Origin: Leisingera sp. NJS204 | GTDB taxonomy: Bacteria > Pseudomonadota > Alphaproteobacteria > Rhodobacterales > Rhodobacteraceae | Reading direction: 5' to 3' | DNA length: 64,000 bases | NCBI RefSeq assembly: GCF_004123675.1 | Contig: NZ_CP035417.1 | Location: 2,409,501 to 2,473,500 of the forward strand | Shown: piece after piece, positions 9,440-17,330 of the stretch | Layout: each line of letters opens with the position of its first letter | How positions within the stretch are numbered: the first letter of the stretch is position 1 | Notes under the pieces: model-generated | Seen by the model: only the letters and a program-made list of their open reading frames with translations | The model's database searches: none | What the model was told of the DNA's origin: nothing | Position numbers and translations under genes: made by a program

Positions 9440-9461
9440 GCTGGGCCGTTTCCGGCCCAGC
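9440..9461 (+). terminator. Hairpin after putA
   Basis: A 9-bp stem (GCTGGGCCG/CGGCCCAGC) with a TTTC loop, 23 nt after the putA stop. There is no strong T-run after it, and it ends 8 nt before the rhomboid start, so it may instead lower readthrough into that gene. Confidence 0.5.
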
Positions 9462-9469
9462 GTTCCCCC

Positions 9470-10240
9470 ATGTTTCCGATCCGCGACCACAACCCGTCCG
9501 GGCGCAAGCCCTATGTCGTCTATGCGCTGATGGCGGCGAATATCCTGGCCTATGTCTACTACACGGCCAGCTATGCCAGCCCCCGCGCGCTCGCCTATTT
9601 CTATGACGCCTATGCGGTGGTGCCGGCCGAGATCAGCCACGGCTACGGGTTCGAGACCCTGTTCACCTCTATGTTCATCCACGCAGGGCTGATGCATCTG
9701 GGCGGCAACATGCTGTTCCTGTGGATCTTCGGCGACAATCTGGAAGATGAGATGGGCCACCTGCCCTTTCTTGTGTTCTACCTTGCCAGCGGTGTCGGCG
9801 CCGGGCTGATCCATGTGCTGTCCGCGCCAGGCTCGATGGTGCCCACAATCGGTGCCTCCGGCGCAATTGCGGGCGTGATGGGCGGCTACCTTCTGATGTA
9901 TCCCAAGGCACGGGTCGATATCCTGCTGGTGCTGATCATCTATTTCCGCATCTTCACGATCCCCGCCTTTGTCATGCTGGGTGTCTGGCTGGCGATGCAA
10001 TTCTTCGGCGGGCTTGGCTCTGATCCCGATCAGGGCGGCGTCGCCTACTGGGCCCATGCGGGCGGCTTTGCGGTCGGTCTGGTCCTGTGCCTGCCGCTGT
10101 GGCTGCGCCGCGGCGGCCCGGCGTTCTGGGACCGAACACATGGCACCCCGCCGCATCCTGAAAATGAGTATGAATACTCCGCAAGCCGCATCCCCAAACT
10201 GCCGCGCAAGAAGCGCAATCCGGGACCTTGGGGGAAGTAG
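9470..10240 (+). CDS. Rhomboid-family intramembrane serine protease
   Basis: A 256-residue polytopic membrane protein that would cleave other membrane proteins within the bilayer. The catalytic serine lies in GASG (Ser130) and the catalytic histidine in YWAHAGG (His196). The conserved loop helix pair HAGLMHLGGNMLFLWIFGDN is present, matching the family HxxxN signature. At least six hydrophobic segments can be seen, and the tail after residue 225 is hydrophilic and cytoplasmic in character. The ATG at 9470 was preferred to a GTG at 9431 that would read through the upstream hairpin. Substrates cannot be told from the sequence. Confidence 0.92.
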   Translation: MFPIRDHNPSGRKPYVVYALMAANILAYVYYTASYASPRALAYFYDAYAVVPAEISHGYGFETLFTSMFIHAGLMHLGGNMLFLWIFGDNLEDEMGHLPFLVFYLASGVGAGLIHVLSAPGSMVPTIGASGAIAGVMGGYLLMYPKARVDILLVLIIYFRIFTIPAFVMLGVWLAMQFFGGLGSDPDQGGVAYWAHAGGFAVGLVLCLPLWLRRGGPAFWDRTHGTPPHPENEYEYSASRIPKLPRKKRNPGPWGK

Positions 10241-10579
10241 AATGACGGCAAAGAGTTCGGATCAAGGAAATGCCGGAACTGATGTCCCCTCTGGCGGGCT
10301 CGATAAGCCAAGGCCGGATTGCAACGGCCGCAACGAAAAGCTGTTCTGTCAAAGACAAGAAAGGCTGACCTGAAACCGGAACGCAAAGCCTAACTGGCCA
10401 GTGCTTGGATTGAAGCTGTTCAACTGCAAAAGGCGCCCGTTGATCGTCAAGCGGCCTGCTGTGATAATAATCTAAAAGTAATGCAGGCCGCTCTAACCCG
10501 ATTCCCCTCCCCCCAGAAGAAGACCGGGATGTCCGGGATGTAGGGCTGCAAAAGACTGTGTCCAGCAGAGGAACCCCAA
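10241..10579. other. Intergenic region with one hairpin
   Basis: No convincing gene. A 43-codon reading frame (10242-10373) begins just after the rhomboid stop but has no recognisable motif. A 9-bp inverted repeat (GCGGCCTGC 10451-10459, GCAGGCCGC 10483-10491) with a 23-nt AT-rich loop could be a terminator or an operator for the next gene. Confidence 0.4.
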
Positions 10580-10960
10580 ATGCCCCAGCTCAAAGCCACC
10601 TGCCACTGCGGCGCCGTTGAGATTGAAGCAGAGTTTCCCGAGGGCCTCGCCTCGGCTGCGCGCTGCGACTGTTCATTCTGCCGCCGCCGCGGGGCGGCTG
10701 CAGTCACCGCCATTGCCGCCAGCCTGAAGGTGCTGAAAGGGGCAGAAAACCTCAGCCTCTACACCTGGGGCAGCCATACGGCGAAACACTATTTCTGCAA
10801 GACCTGCGGCATCTACACCCATCACCAGCGCCGATCAGATCCCAAGGAATGCGGTGTCAATCTGGGCTGTATCAAGGGCGCTAATCCGCGGACGCATCCC
10901 GAGACCTATGGCGAGATCCCGTGGAACGACGGAATAAATCACCCGTCTGATCAGCGATAA
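10580..10960 (+). CDS. GFA/CENP-V-fold zinc-binding protein
   Basis: A 126-residue protein of the glutathione-dependent formaldehyde-activating enzyme (GFA) fold. Zinc-binding cysteines are visible as CHCG (residues 8-10), CDCSFCRRRG (about 29-33) and FCKTCG (about 74-77), the usual three-cluster pattern. Members are often called S-(hydroxymethyl)glutathione synthases, but most are not biochemically characterised, so no reaction is assigned. It stands alone, with a hairpin upstream, and is convergent with suhB. Confidence 0.85.
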   Translation: MPQLKATCHCGAVEIEAEFPEGLASAARCDCSFCRRRGAAAVTAIAASLKVLKGAENLSLYTWGSHTAKHYFCKTCGIYTHHQRRSDPKECGVNLGCIKGANPRTHPETYGEIPWNDGINHPSDQR

Positions 10961-11010
10961 CTTTTGCCCGGCCGATAGGCGGGCGCAGTCCTCGTCCAAT
11001 CACACAAAAC

Positions 11011-11037
11011 AAAAAACGCGGCGCAATGGCCGCGTTT
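11011..11037 (-). terminator. Rho-independent terminator of suhB
   Basis: A 9-bp stem AAACGCGGC (11014-11022) and GCCGCGTTT (11029-11037) with a 6-nt loop. On the minus strand the stem is followed by a run of six T residues, a textbook intrinsic terminator 25 nt after the suhB stop. Confidence 0.85.
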
Positions 11038-11061
11038 CATATTCTCAATCTTACGGGCAAT

Positions 11062-11847
11062 TCAGCCGCGGATCACCTTGGCGAAGCTATCAAAGATCGG
11101 CTCGTTCGAGCACACCACAGAACCGGAATCGATAATGCCCGCTTCGGGGTCGATTGCCTCGGCAAACCCGCCGGCTTCTTTCACGATGATGATGCCTGCG
11201 GCCAGATCCCAGGCGTTCAGGCGGCGTTCCCAAAAGCCCTCGTAACGGCCTGCGGCCACATAGGCCATGTCCAGCGCGGCAGAACCCCAGCGGCGCACAC
11301 CGGCGCAGGCGGGCATCAAGCGGGCCAGATCCTGCAGCGTCAGCGGCAGATCGGCACGGCCGCCGAACGGTACGCCGGTGGCAAAAATCGATTCAATCAT
11401 CCGGTGACGGCCCGAAACCCGGATACGGGTGTCATTCATCCAGGCACCGGCGCCCTTTTCGGCAAAGAACATCTCGTCCTTGGCAGCGTCATACACGACG
11501 CCTGCAACGATCTTGCCCTTATGCTCCAGCGCGATCGAGATCGCCCAGTGCGGCAGCCCGTGCAGGAAGTTGGTGGTGCCGTCCAGCGGATCGACGATCC
11601 AGCGGCGGGTCGGATCCTCGCCGTCTTCCTCACCGCCCTCTTCGGCCAGCCAGCCATAGGTCGGGCGCGCATTGCGCAGATCGTCCTTGATGATCTTTTC
11701 AGCGGCGATGTCGGCCTTGGAAACAAAATCGCCGGCACCTTTCATCGACACCTGCAGGTTCTCCACCTCGCGGAAGTCTTTCACCAGGGAACGGCCGGCC
11801 TTGCGGGCGGCCTTGATCATCACATTGAGGTTTGCGCTGCCAATCAT
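11062..11847 (-). CDS. suhB: Inositol monophosphatase family protein (SuhB-like)
   Basis: A 261-residue Mg-dependent, Li-sensitive phosphatase of the inositol monophosphatase family. Motif A is seen as WIVDPLDGTTNF (about residues 84-95), with the upstream glutamate pair in AEEGGEE, and motif B as WDLAAGIIIVKEAGG (about 208-222); together these supply the metal-binding Asp and Glu residues. In bacteria SuhB also acts with the Nus factors in rRNA antitermination, which may be its main role. It is divergent from the oxidoreductase gene at 12038. Confidence 0.92.
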   Translation of the reverse strand: MIGSANLNVMIKAARKAGRSLVKDFREVENLQVSMKGAGDFVSKADIAAEKIIKDDLRNARPTYGWLAEEGGEEDGEDPTRRWIVDPLDGTTNFLHGLPHWAISIALEHKGKIVAGVVYDAAKDEMFFAEKGAGAWMNDTRIRVSGRHRMIESIFATGVPFGGRADLPLTLQDLARLMPACAGVRRWGSAALDMAYVAAGRYEGFWERRLNAWDLAAGIIIVKEAGGFAEAIDPEAGIIDSGSVVCSNEPIFDSFAKVIRG

Positions 11848-12037
11848 GTCTGCAGAATCCTGTCACGTCGGGGAGATGCCGGTCAAACCGTGCCTATACG
11901 CCCCCTGCCCGCAGTTGCCAAGGGGCTTTGCCGCATTGAGGGTTCCGGGCCTGACGCCCGGTCACAGCTGTCAGGGCGGTTGAATTCCTGTGTTGCGGCG
12001 CCCAAACTCCAACGCAATCAGATCAAGGAACATTCCC

Positions 12038-13057
12038 ATGCCCGACCAGATGCAGCGTATCGTGCTGGCCAGCCGCCCCGAAGCCCAGGCCAGCGAAGAC
12101 AATTTCCGCCTTGAGGCGGTGGACCTGCCCCAACCCGGCGAAGGTGAAGTGGTTGTAAAAGTTCATTATATGTCGCTGGACCCCTATATGCGCGGCCGCA
12201 TGAACGCGGGCAAATCCTATGCTCCGCCGGTCGAAATCGGGGAAACCATGACCGCGGGCGGTGTTGGCGAAGTGATTGCCTCAAACAGTCCGGAGTTTGC
12301 TCCCGGCGACTTTGCCCTGGGTATGTTCGGCTGGGCCAGCCATGCCTGCGCCCGCGCCTCAGAGCTCCGCAAGCTGGACCCGCAGATGGCGCCGCTCACC
12401 ACCGCGCTCGGCGCTCTCGGCATGCCGGGGTTTACCGCTTGGCATGGCTTGGACGCTTATGGCCGCCCGCAGGCAGGTGAAACCCTGGTGGTCGCGGCTG
12501 CAACCGGCCCGGTGGGGTCAATGGTCGGGCAGCTGGCGAAACAGGCAGGCCTGCGCGTGGTCGGTGTCGCGGGCGGCGCAGACAAATGCAAGCTGGCGGT
12601 TGAGACCTTCGGCTTTGATGCCTGCCTGGACCACCGTGCCTATGCGGATGCCGGAGCGCTGAACGAGGCACTGGCCGCTGAATGCCCCGATGGCATCGAC
12701 ATCTACTATGAGAACGTCGGCGGCAAAGTGCTGGAAGCGGTGCTGCCCTTGATGAACCCCCATGGCCGGATCCCGGTCTGCGGCATGATCGCCTGGTACA
12801 ACAGCGCAGAAACCGATCTGACCGCCCCCGCCGTCTGGCGCACGGTCCTGACCCAGTTCCTGTCGGTGAACGGTTTCATCATCTTCAACCACTACGACCG
12901 CTATCCGGAGTTCCAGAAGCAGGTCGCGCCAAAGATCGCCGGCGGCGATATCAAATACCTGGAAGACATCGCCGAAGGGCTGGAAAACGCCCCCAAGACC
13001 TTTCTGTCGATGATGCAGGGCGGCAATACCGGCAAACAGATCGTCAAACTGGTCTAA
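12038..13057 (+). CDS. NADP-dependent medium-chain oxidoreductase (PtgR/CurA-like)
   Basis: A 339-residue member of the zinc-free medium-chain dehydrogenase/reductase family related to leukotriene B4 12-hydroxydehydrogenase/prostaglandin reductase and E. coli CurA. These reduce the alpha,beta double bond of enones with NADPH. The nucleotide-binding segment AATGPVGSMVGQLAKQAG (about residues 155-172) and the downstream GIDIYYENVGG signature are diagnostic for the subgroup. The ATG at 12038 follows AAGGAA at proper spacing. The physiological substrate is unknown; detoxification of reactive enones is the common assumption. Confidence 0.88.
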   Translation: MPDQMQRIVLASRPEAQASEDNFRLEAVDLPQPGEGEVVVKVHYMSLDPYMRGRMNAGKSYAPPVEIGETMTAGGVGEVIASNSPEFAPGDFALGMFGWASHACARASELRKLDPQMAPLTTALGALGMPGFTAWHGLDAYGRPQAGETLVVAAATGPVGSMVGQLAKQAGLRVVGVAGGADKCKLAVETFGFDACLDHRAYADAGALNEALAAECPDGIDIYYENVGGKVLEAVLPLMNPHGRIPVCGMIAWYNSAETDLTAPAVWRTVLTQFLSVNGFIIFNHYDRYPEFQKQVAPKIAGGDIKYLEDIAEGLENAPKTFLSMMQGGNTGKQIVKLV

Positions 13058-13090
13058 GGCCGGGCGCAGCGCTGACAGTATCACGCAACC

Positions 13091-13137
13091 GCGCGGAGCG
13101 GGCACGGAAGCCGGAACGGCGCCCGGCCGCTCCGCGC
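13091..13137. terminator. Shared terminator between convergent genes
   Basis: An 11-bp inverted repeat (GCGCGGAGCGG / CCGCTCCGCGC) with a 25-nt GC-rich loop, between the oxidoreductase stop (13057) and the metR stop (13142). No long T-run on either side. Confidence 0.5.
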
Positions 13138-13141
13138 CTTG

Positions 13142-14047
13142 TCAAACATGCTGCAGCTTGCGCGCCTCGACCTTGGCCAGCCGGATCAGCTCCTGCATGT
13201 AAGGTTTCTCGCGGTCCTCCGCCCGGATCGCCGCATACAGCCTGCGGGTGATCCCCGATTTGGTCAGCGGCCGGGTCACATAATCCGACGAGTATTTCAC
13301 CTCCCGCACCACCCAGTCCGGCAGCACCGACACACCGCGGTTGGACGCCACCAGCAGCAGGATCACCGCTGTCAGCTCAACCTGGCGGATCGACGCAGGT
13401 TCCACTCCCGCAGGGATCAGCAGCTGGCTGAACACATCCAGCCGGGTCTTGTCCACCGGGTAGGTGATCAGGTTCTGACCAATAAAATCCGCAGCCTCGA
13501 CAAACGGTTTCTCCGCCAGGGGATGCTGGGCCGATGCAACAAACACAGCATTGTAATCAAACAGCTCAATAAACTCGACGCCGGCGATGTCCTCGGGATC
13601 GGAAGAGACCACCAGATCCACCTCCTCTTTCTGGAGCGCGGGCAAGGCATCAAAGGCCAGGCCGGGGCGGATATCCACATCCACATCGCCCCAGTTCTTG
13701 CGGAACCCCTCAAGCACCGGAAACAGCCATTCAAAACAGGCGTGGCATTCAATGGCGATGTGCATCCGCCCGGTACTGCCATCCCGCAAAGAGGAAAATT
13801 CCGCTTGTGCTGCCGCAAGTTGCGGCAAAACCTGTTCGGCCAGCCGCAACAGGCGCAGGCCCGCCGGTGACAGTTTCATTGGCTTGGACCGGCGGATAAA
13901 CAGCTCCACCCCGGCCTGTTCCTCCAGCCCCTTCACCTGATGGCTCAATGCGCTTTGGGTGATGTTCAACTGATCCGCGGCGCGGGCCAGCCCGCCGGCC
14001 TCGTGGATGGCCTTGATGGTGCGGAGGTGACGGAACTCAATATGCAT
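13142..14047 (-). CDS. metR: LysR-family regulator MetR
   Basis: A 301-residue LysR-type activator. The N-terminal winged helix (residues about 1-60) includes LNITQSALSHQVKGLEEQ, and the ligand domain has the MetR-like stretches IAIECHACFEWLFPVLEGF and LITYPVDKTRLDVF, which match E. coli MetR closely by memory. It is divergent from metF, the classical MetR target, 98 bp away, and homocysteine is the expected coactivator. A MetR-like box lies in the shared intergenic region. Confidence 0.93.
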   Translation of the reverse strand: MHIEFRHLRTIKAIHEAGGLARAADQLNITQSALSHQVKGLEEQAGVELFIRRSKPMKLSPAGLRLLRLAEQVLPQLAAAQAEFSSLRDGSTGRMHIAIECHACFEWLFPVLEGFRKNWGDVDVDIRPGLAFDALPALQKEEVDLVVSSDPEDIAGVEFIELFDYNAVFVASAQHPLAEKPFVEAADFIGQNLITYPVDKTRLDVFSQLLIPAGVEPASIRQVELTAVILLLVASNRGVSVLPDWVVREVKYSSDYVTRPLTKSGITRRLYAAIRAEDREKPYMQELIRLAKVEARKLQHV

Positions 14048-14081
14048 TCTTTAGTCGCGCTCATGTTGTTCTTGAGGATTA

Positions 14082-14094
14082 TGAAATTGTCTCA
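14082..14094. promoter_or_regulatory. Candidate MetR box
   Basis: TGAAATTGTCTCA matches the MetR consensus TGAA-N5-TTCA with one mismatch, between metR and metF. Confidence 0.5.
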
Positions 14095-14145
14095 CAATGC
14101 TGCACATGCAACAAGAGCTGAAATCAACCTAGCGAGAGACCTGAG

Positions 14146-15015
14146 ATGACGACGCCCAAGATTTCCTTTGAATTCTTCCCGCCGCAAAATCTCGAAGCCT
14201 CCTTCCGGCTTTGGGACACCGTGCAAGTCCTCGCCCCGATGGACCCGCGGTTTGTGTCCGTGACCTATGGCGCAGGCGGCACCACCCGCACCCTGACCCG
14301 CGACGCAGTGGCGACACTGCACAAATCCTCCGGTCTGAACGTGGCTGCGCATCTCACTTGCGTGAATGCTTCCAAGGCCGAAACGCTGGAGATCGCCGAC
14401 CAGTTTGCCGAAGCCGGCGTGACCGAGATCGTCGCCCTGCGCGGCGATGCGCCCAAGGGCGAAAGCAAATTCACCCCGCATCCCGACGGTTTTGCCAATT
14501 CGGTGGAGCTGATCAAAGGGCTGGCGCTGCGCGGCAATTTCAACATCAAGGTCGGCGCCTACCCGGACCGCCACCCGGAAGCTGCGGATCAGGCAGCGGA
14601 CGTGGAGTGGCTGAAGCGCAAGCTGGACGCAGGCGCGGATGAGGCGCTGACCCAGTTTTTCTTCGAGGCCGAGACCTTCTTCCGCTTCCGCGATGCCTGC
14701 GAAAAGGCCGGGATTGATGGCAGCAAGCTGACCCCCGGCATCCTGCCGATCGAAAACTGGAAAGGCGCGCGCAACTTTGCCAAGCGCTGCGGCACCATCA
14801 TCCCGGATTGGGTTGAGAACGCTTTTGAAAAGGCGCTGCGCGATGACCGCGAGGAATTGCTGGCCACGGCGATCTGCACCGAACTGTGTTCGGACCTGCT
14901 GGAGGGCGGCGTCGACAAGCTGCATTTCTACACGCTGAACCGCCCTGAACTGACCCGGGATGTCTGCTTTGCCCTGGGCGTCATCCCCAAGGTCTCGCTT
15001 CAGAACGTGGCGTAA
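14146..15015 (+). CDS. metF: 5,10-methylenetetrahydrofolate reductase
   Basis: MetF reduces methylene-THF to methyl-THF with NADH and FAD, feeding methionine synthesis. The 289-residue protein is normal for bacterial MetF. It begins with the family signature ISFEFFPPQN (catalytic Glu in this stretch, residues 6-12), has FVSVTYGAGGTTR (about 41-53), LRGDAPKG (about 101-108), the FAD-contacting VGAYPDRHPEA, and ends with the HFYTLNRPEL barrel motif. It is divergent from metR, which predicts activation by homocysteine-bound MetR. Confidence 0.96.
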   Translation: MTTPKISFEFFPPQNLEASFRLWDTVQVLAPMDPRFVSVTYGAGGTTRTLTRDAVATLHKSSGLNVAAHLTCVNASKAETLEIADQFAEAGVTEIVALRGDAPKGESKFTPHPDGFANSVELIKGLALRGNFNIKVGAYPDRHPEAADQAADVEWLKRKLDAGADEALTQFFFEAETFFRFRDACEKAGIDGSKLTPGILPIENWKGARNFAKRCGTIIPDWVENAFEKALRDDREELLATAICTELCSDLLEGGVDKLHFYTLNRPELTRDVCFALGVIPKVSLQNVA

Positions 15016-15044
15016 GCCTTGCGGGCTCCGGCGCGCGGTTTCAA

Positions 15045-15563
15045 ATGGAGGGCACATCCCCTGCCAAGGACCCGCGCGCTATGTATTATGCTGAAAAACC
15101 CGCCGACCTGCTGACAGGGGAACAGATCACCCGGATATCCGGTCTGGACTTCATGCAAGGCATCCTGGACGGCCGCCTGCCCGGCCCGCCGATTGCCGAA
15201 ACGCTGGGATATCATTTGCACAGCGTCGAAGACGGCCGGATTGTGTTCCGCGGCACGCCGGAATTTCCCGTCTGCAACCCGATGGGCACCGTGCATGGCG
15301 GCTGGTACGGCACACTTTTGGACAGCGCCATGGCCTGTGCGGTGATGACCAAGGTGCCTGCAGGGTCGGTCTACACAACGCTGGAATACAAGATCAACAT
15401 CCTGCGGGCGATCCCGCTGGGTACCGCCATCGACTGCAGCGGCAGCATCGACCACGTGGGGCGGTCCACCGGTGTGGCGCATGGCGAAATCCGGGGAATT
15501 GAAGACGGACGCCTCTATGCCACCGGCTCCACCACCTGCATTGTGATGAAGATCGCCGCGTGA
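15045..15563 (+). CDS. PaaI-family hotdog thioesterase
   Basis: About 172 residues with a hotdog fold, probably hydrolysing an acyl-CoA. The family motif is NPMGTVHGGWYGTLLDSAMA (about residues 84-103), where HGG and the following Asp form the active site. It follows metF by 30 bp in the same direction and may be co-transcribed, but there is no obvious pathway link. The start may instead be the ATG at 15081, which has AAGGA at 11-nt spacing; the first ATG lacks a clear ribosome site. Confidence 0.82.
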   Translation: MEGTSPAKDPRAMYYAEKPADLLTGEQITRISGLDFMQGILDGRLPGPPIAETLGYHLHSVEDGRIVFRGTPEFPVCNPMGTVHGGWYGTLLDSAMACAVMTKVPAGSVYTTLEYKINILRAIPLGTAIDCSGSIDHVGRSTGVAHGEIRGIEDGRLYATGSTTCIVMKIAA

Positions 15564-15675
15564 TGAAGGTCGCCGCGGGCTGACCTTATTGTGCAAACGC
15601 CTTCCGGGCTTGCCCGCCGCCTTCATCTGTCTATGCTCCAGCAAGACACCCGCAGGACCGGAAAGAGGGCTGATC

Positions 15676-16191
15676 ATGCCGCCAAACAGTCTCGGCCGGG
15701 CCGCCACAGCCCGCATTCAAATCCTTGCCCCTGCCAAGGAGCTGGATTTTCTGGATACCCAATCTGTTGTTCTGCCGGCGCCTGTCACCCCGCTGGAGGC
15801 CTGGAACATCATGCACGCAAAGCCATTGCCGGGCATCAAGCTGGCCTTCCGGCTGCGCGACGCCATTTCCGCATGTTTCGGGGTTAAACGCATCGGCGGC
15901 ATTTCCCGGACACCAAAAGAGGCAGTGCAAACGGGCGACAAGCTGGATTTCTTTCTGGTGGAGGCCCTGTCGAATGAAGTGATGACTCTCACGGTCCGGG
16001 ATCGGCATTTGGATGTCATGACCTGTGTTTCCTCCGGCAGCGGTGTTCTGTCAGTGACGTCCTCCGTCAAAACACATAATCTGTTTGGCCGGGTTTACAT
16101 GATCCCGGTCCGGCCGGCCCACAAACTGATTGTGTGGCTGTCACTGAAACGGCTGCGCCGGGAGTTTGACCGGCGGGCAGCTGCCGATTGA
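15676..16191 (+). CDS. DUF2867 domain protein
   Basis: A 171-residue protein that fits the DUF2867 family, small single-domain proteins of unknown function that also occur fused to epimerases. Visible landmarks are AWNIMHAKPLPGIKLAFRLR (about residues 44-63) and the C-terminal HNLFGRVYMIPVRPAHKLIV (about 135-154). No catalytic residue can be named. I used the ATG at 15676; the reading frame continues upstream without coding character. It is convergent with the DUF2235 gene. Confidence 0.7.
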   Translation: MPPNSLGRAATARIQILAPAKELDFLDTQSVVLPAPVTPLEAWNIMHAKPLPGIKLAFRLRDAISACFGVKRIGGISRTPKEAVQTGDKLDFFLVEALSNEVMTLTVRDRHLDVMTCVSSGSGVLSVTSSVKTHNLFGRVYMIPVRPAHKLIVWLSLKRLRREFDRRAAAD

Positions 16192-16253
16192 CATCGCCGC
16201 CTGCGCCCGGTTTCATCCGCTACCGGTTTACGGGAGAACGTCAGGACCGCCCT

Positions 16254-17330
16254 TCAGGTCTTGGAGAACCTGGTCAGCCAGCCGCCAGCCGACCCATCGG
16301 GGGTTTTGCCGGTGCTGACGCTGCTGTGCAACCGCTCACTGCCGTCCAGTCCAACCCGGCGGCGGCTGCGCAGCAGGAAAATCTTACCCCAGCCGCGCCA
16401 GGTGCCAACAGACGGCGCCTTGGGATCGACCGGAAACCGCATCCGCCAATCCAGCGGCAGCGGCAAGCCGCGGTCTTCGGCCTTTTCCAGCATCCACACC
16501 AAAGAGACGTTGGCCTTGGGCCGGGCTTCCTCATAGCCGCCAAGCTGGCCGCCGACGTCACCATGGGCGCCGCGGAACCAGACCTGCTCCACATGTCCGC
16601 CCCAGTCCTTTGGGCAATCCCACAACACTGGTTTGAAAACATCGCGTGTCTCGTCCAGCGCCAGCGCGTGGTAACCGCTTTTGACATGGTGGCCCAGGTG
16701 GTGGTTGTGGAAATTGTGCCGGTTCTCCGCCCAGCGCCACAGCAGCGGCAGGCGCAGCCCCAAAGCCTTGACCGTGTCCCAGGCGCCGACCATTTCAATC
16801 TCGACTTCTTCGTGGCAATGCGCTGCCGTAAATGCACTCGACGTCTTGGACCGCCCGTTCAGACGGTAATGCCGGTAGGCGGTGCGGATATTGCGCACGG
16901 TCGCATGTTCTGCCTGCAGCAGGCCGATCCGGTCGATCACCCCCGCCAGCGAACGCACCGCATAGGCGCCGCGGGAATAGCCGAACAGATAAATCCGGTC
17001 GCCGGGCCGGTAACGCGAAGCGAGATAGCCATAGGCCCGGCGGATCTGGCGGTTGATGCCGCGCCCCATCATCACATCGGGGGCGCTGCCCCAGCCTTTC
17101 CACTGAACGCCGGATTCATAAAAAACCGAGACCTGCCCGCCCATTTCGCGGCACAGACGGAACAGCTGGCCGGCATGGGTTTCATGCCCCTCTTCCAGCG
17201 TCGACATGGTGCCGTCCAGGATGATCACATGGGCATGCGGCCCGCGCAGCTTGGTTTCGCCGGAGTGTTCCGAGCGCAGCGGCCGTCCAAGCCACCCTAG
17301 AACCTTCTTACTCAGCTGCCTCAGAAACAT
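16254..17330 (-). CDS. DUF2235 alpha/beta-hydrolase-like protein
   Basis: A 358-residue protein with the DUF2235 (T6SS phospholipase effector Tle1-like) catalytic domain. It shows HVIILDGTMSTLEEG near residue 35, the nucleophile elbow GYSRGAYAVRSLAG (about 117-130), and SGYHALALDETRDVF plus VWFRGAHGDVGG further on, giving Ser, Asp and His candidates. The fold suggests a lipase or esterase, but there is no type VI secretion gene nearby, so an effector role is not supported. Its 5' end overlaps the 3' end of the molybdenum hydroxylase gene by 23 bp on the same strand, consistent with co-transcription. Confidence 0.82.
   Translation of the reverse strand: MFLRQLSKKVLGWLGRPLRSEHSGETKLRGPHAHVIILDGTMSTLEEGHETHAGQLFRLCREMGGQVSVFYESGVQWKGWGSAPDVMMGRGINRQIRRAYGYLASRYRPGDRIYLFGYSRGAYAVRSLAGVIDRIGLLQAEHATVRNIRTAYRHYRLNGRSKTSSAFTAAHCHEEVEIEMVGAWDTVKALGLRLPLLWRWAENRHNFHNHHLGHHVKSGYHALALDETRDVFKPVLWDCPKDWGGHVEQVWFRGAHGDVGGQLGGYEEARPKANVSLVWMLEKAEDRGLPLPLDWRMRFPVDPKAPSVGTWRGWGKIFLLRSRRRVGLDGSERLHSSVSTGKTPDGSAGGWLTRFSKT

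Noticed and set aside
10242-10373. A 43-codon gene after the rhomboid gene
   Set aside because: No clear ribosome site or recognisable sequence; likely chance.
16254-17330. Type VI secretion effector (DUF2235/Tle1-like)
   Set aside because: The domain is present but there are no vgrG, hcp or immunity genes around it, so an effector call is not supported.
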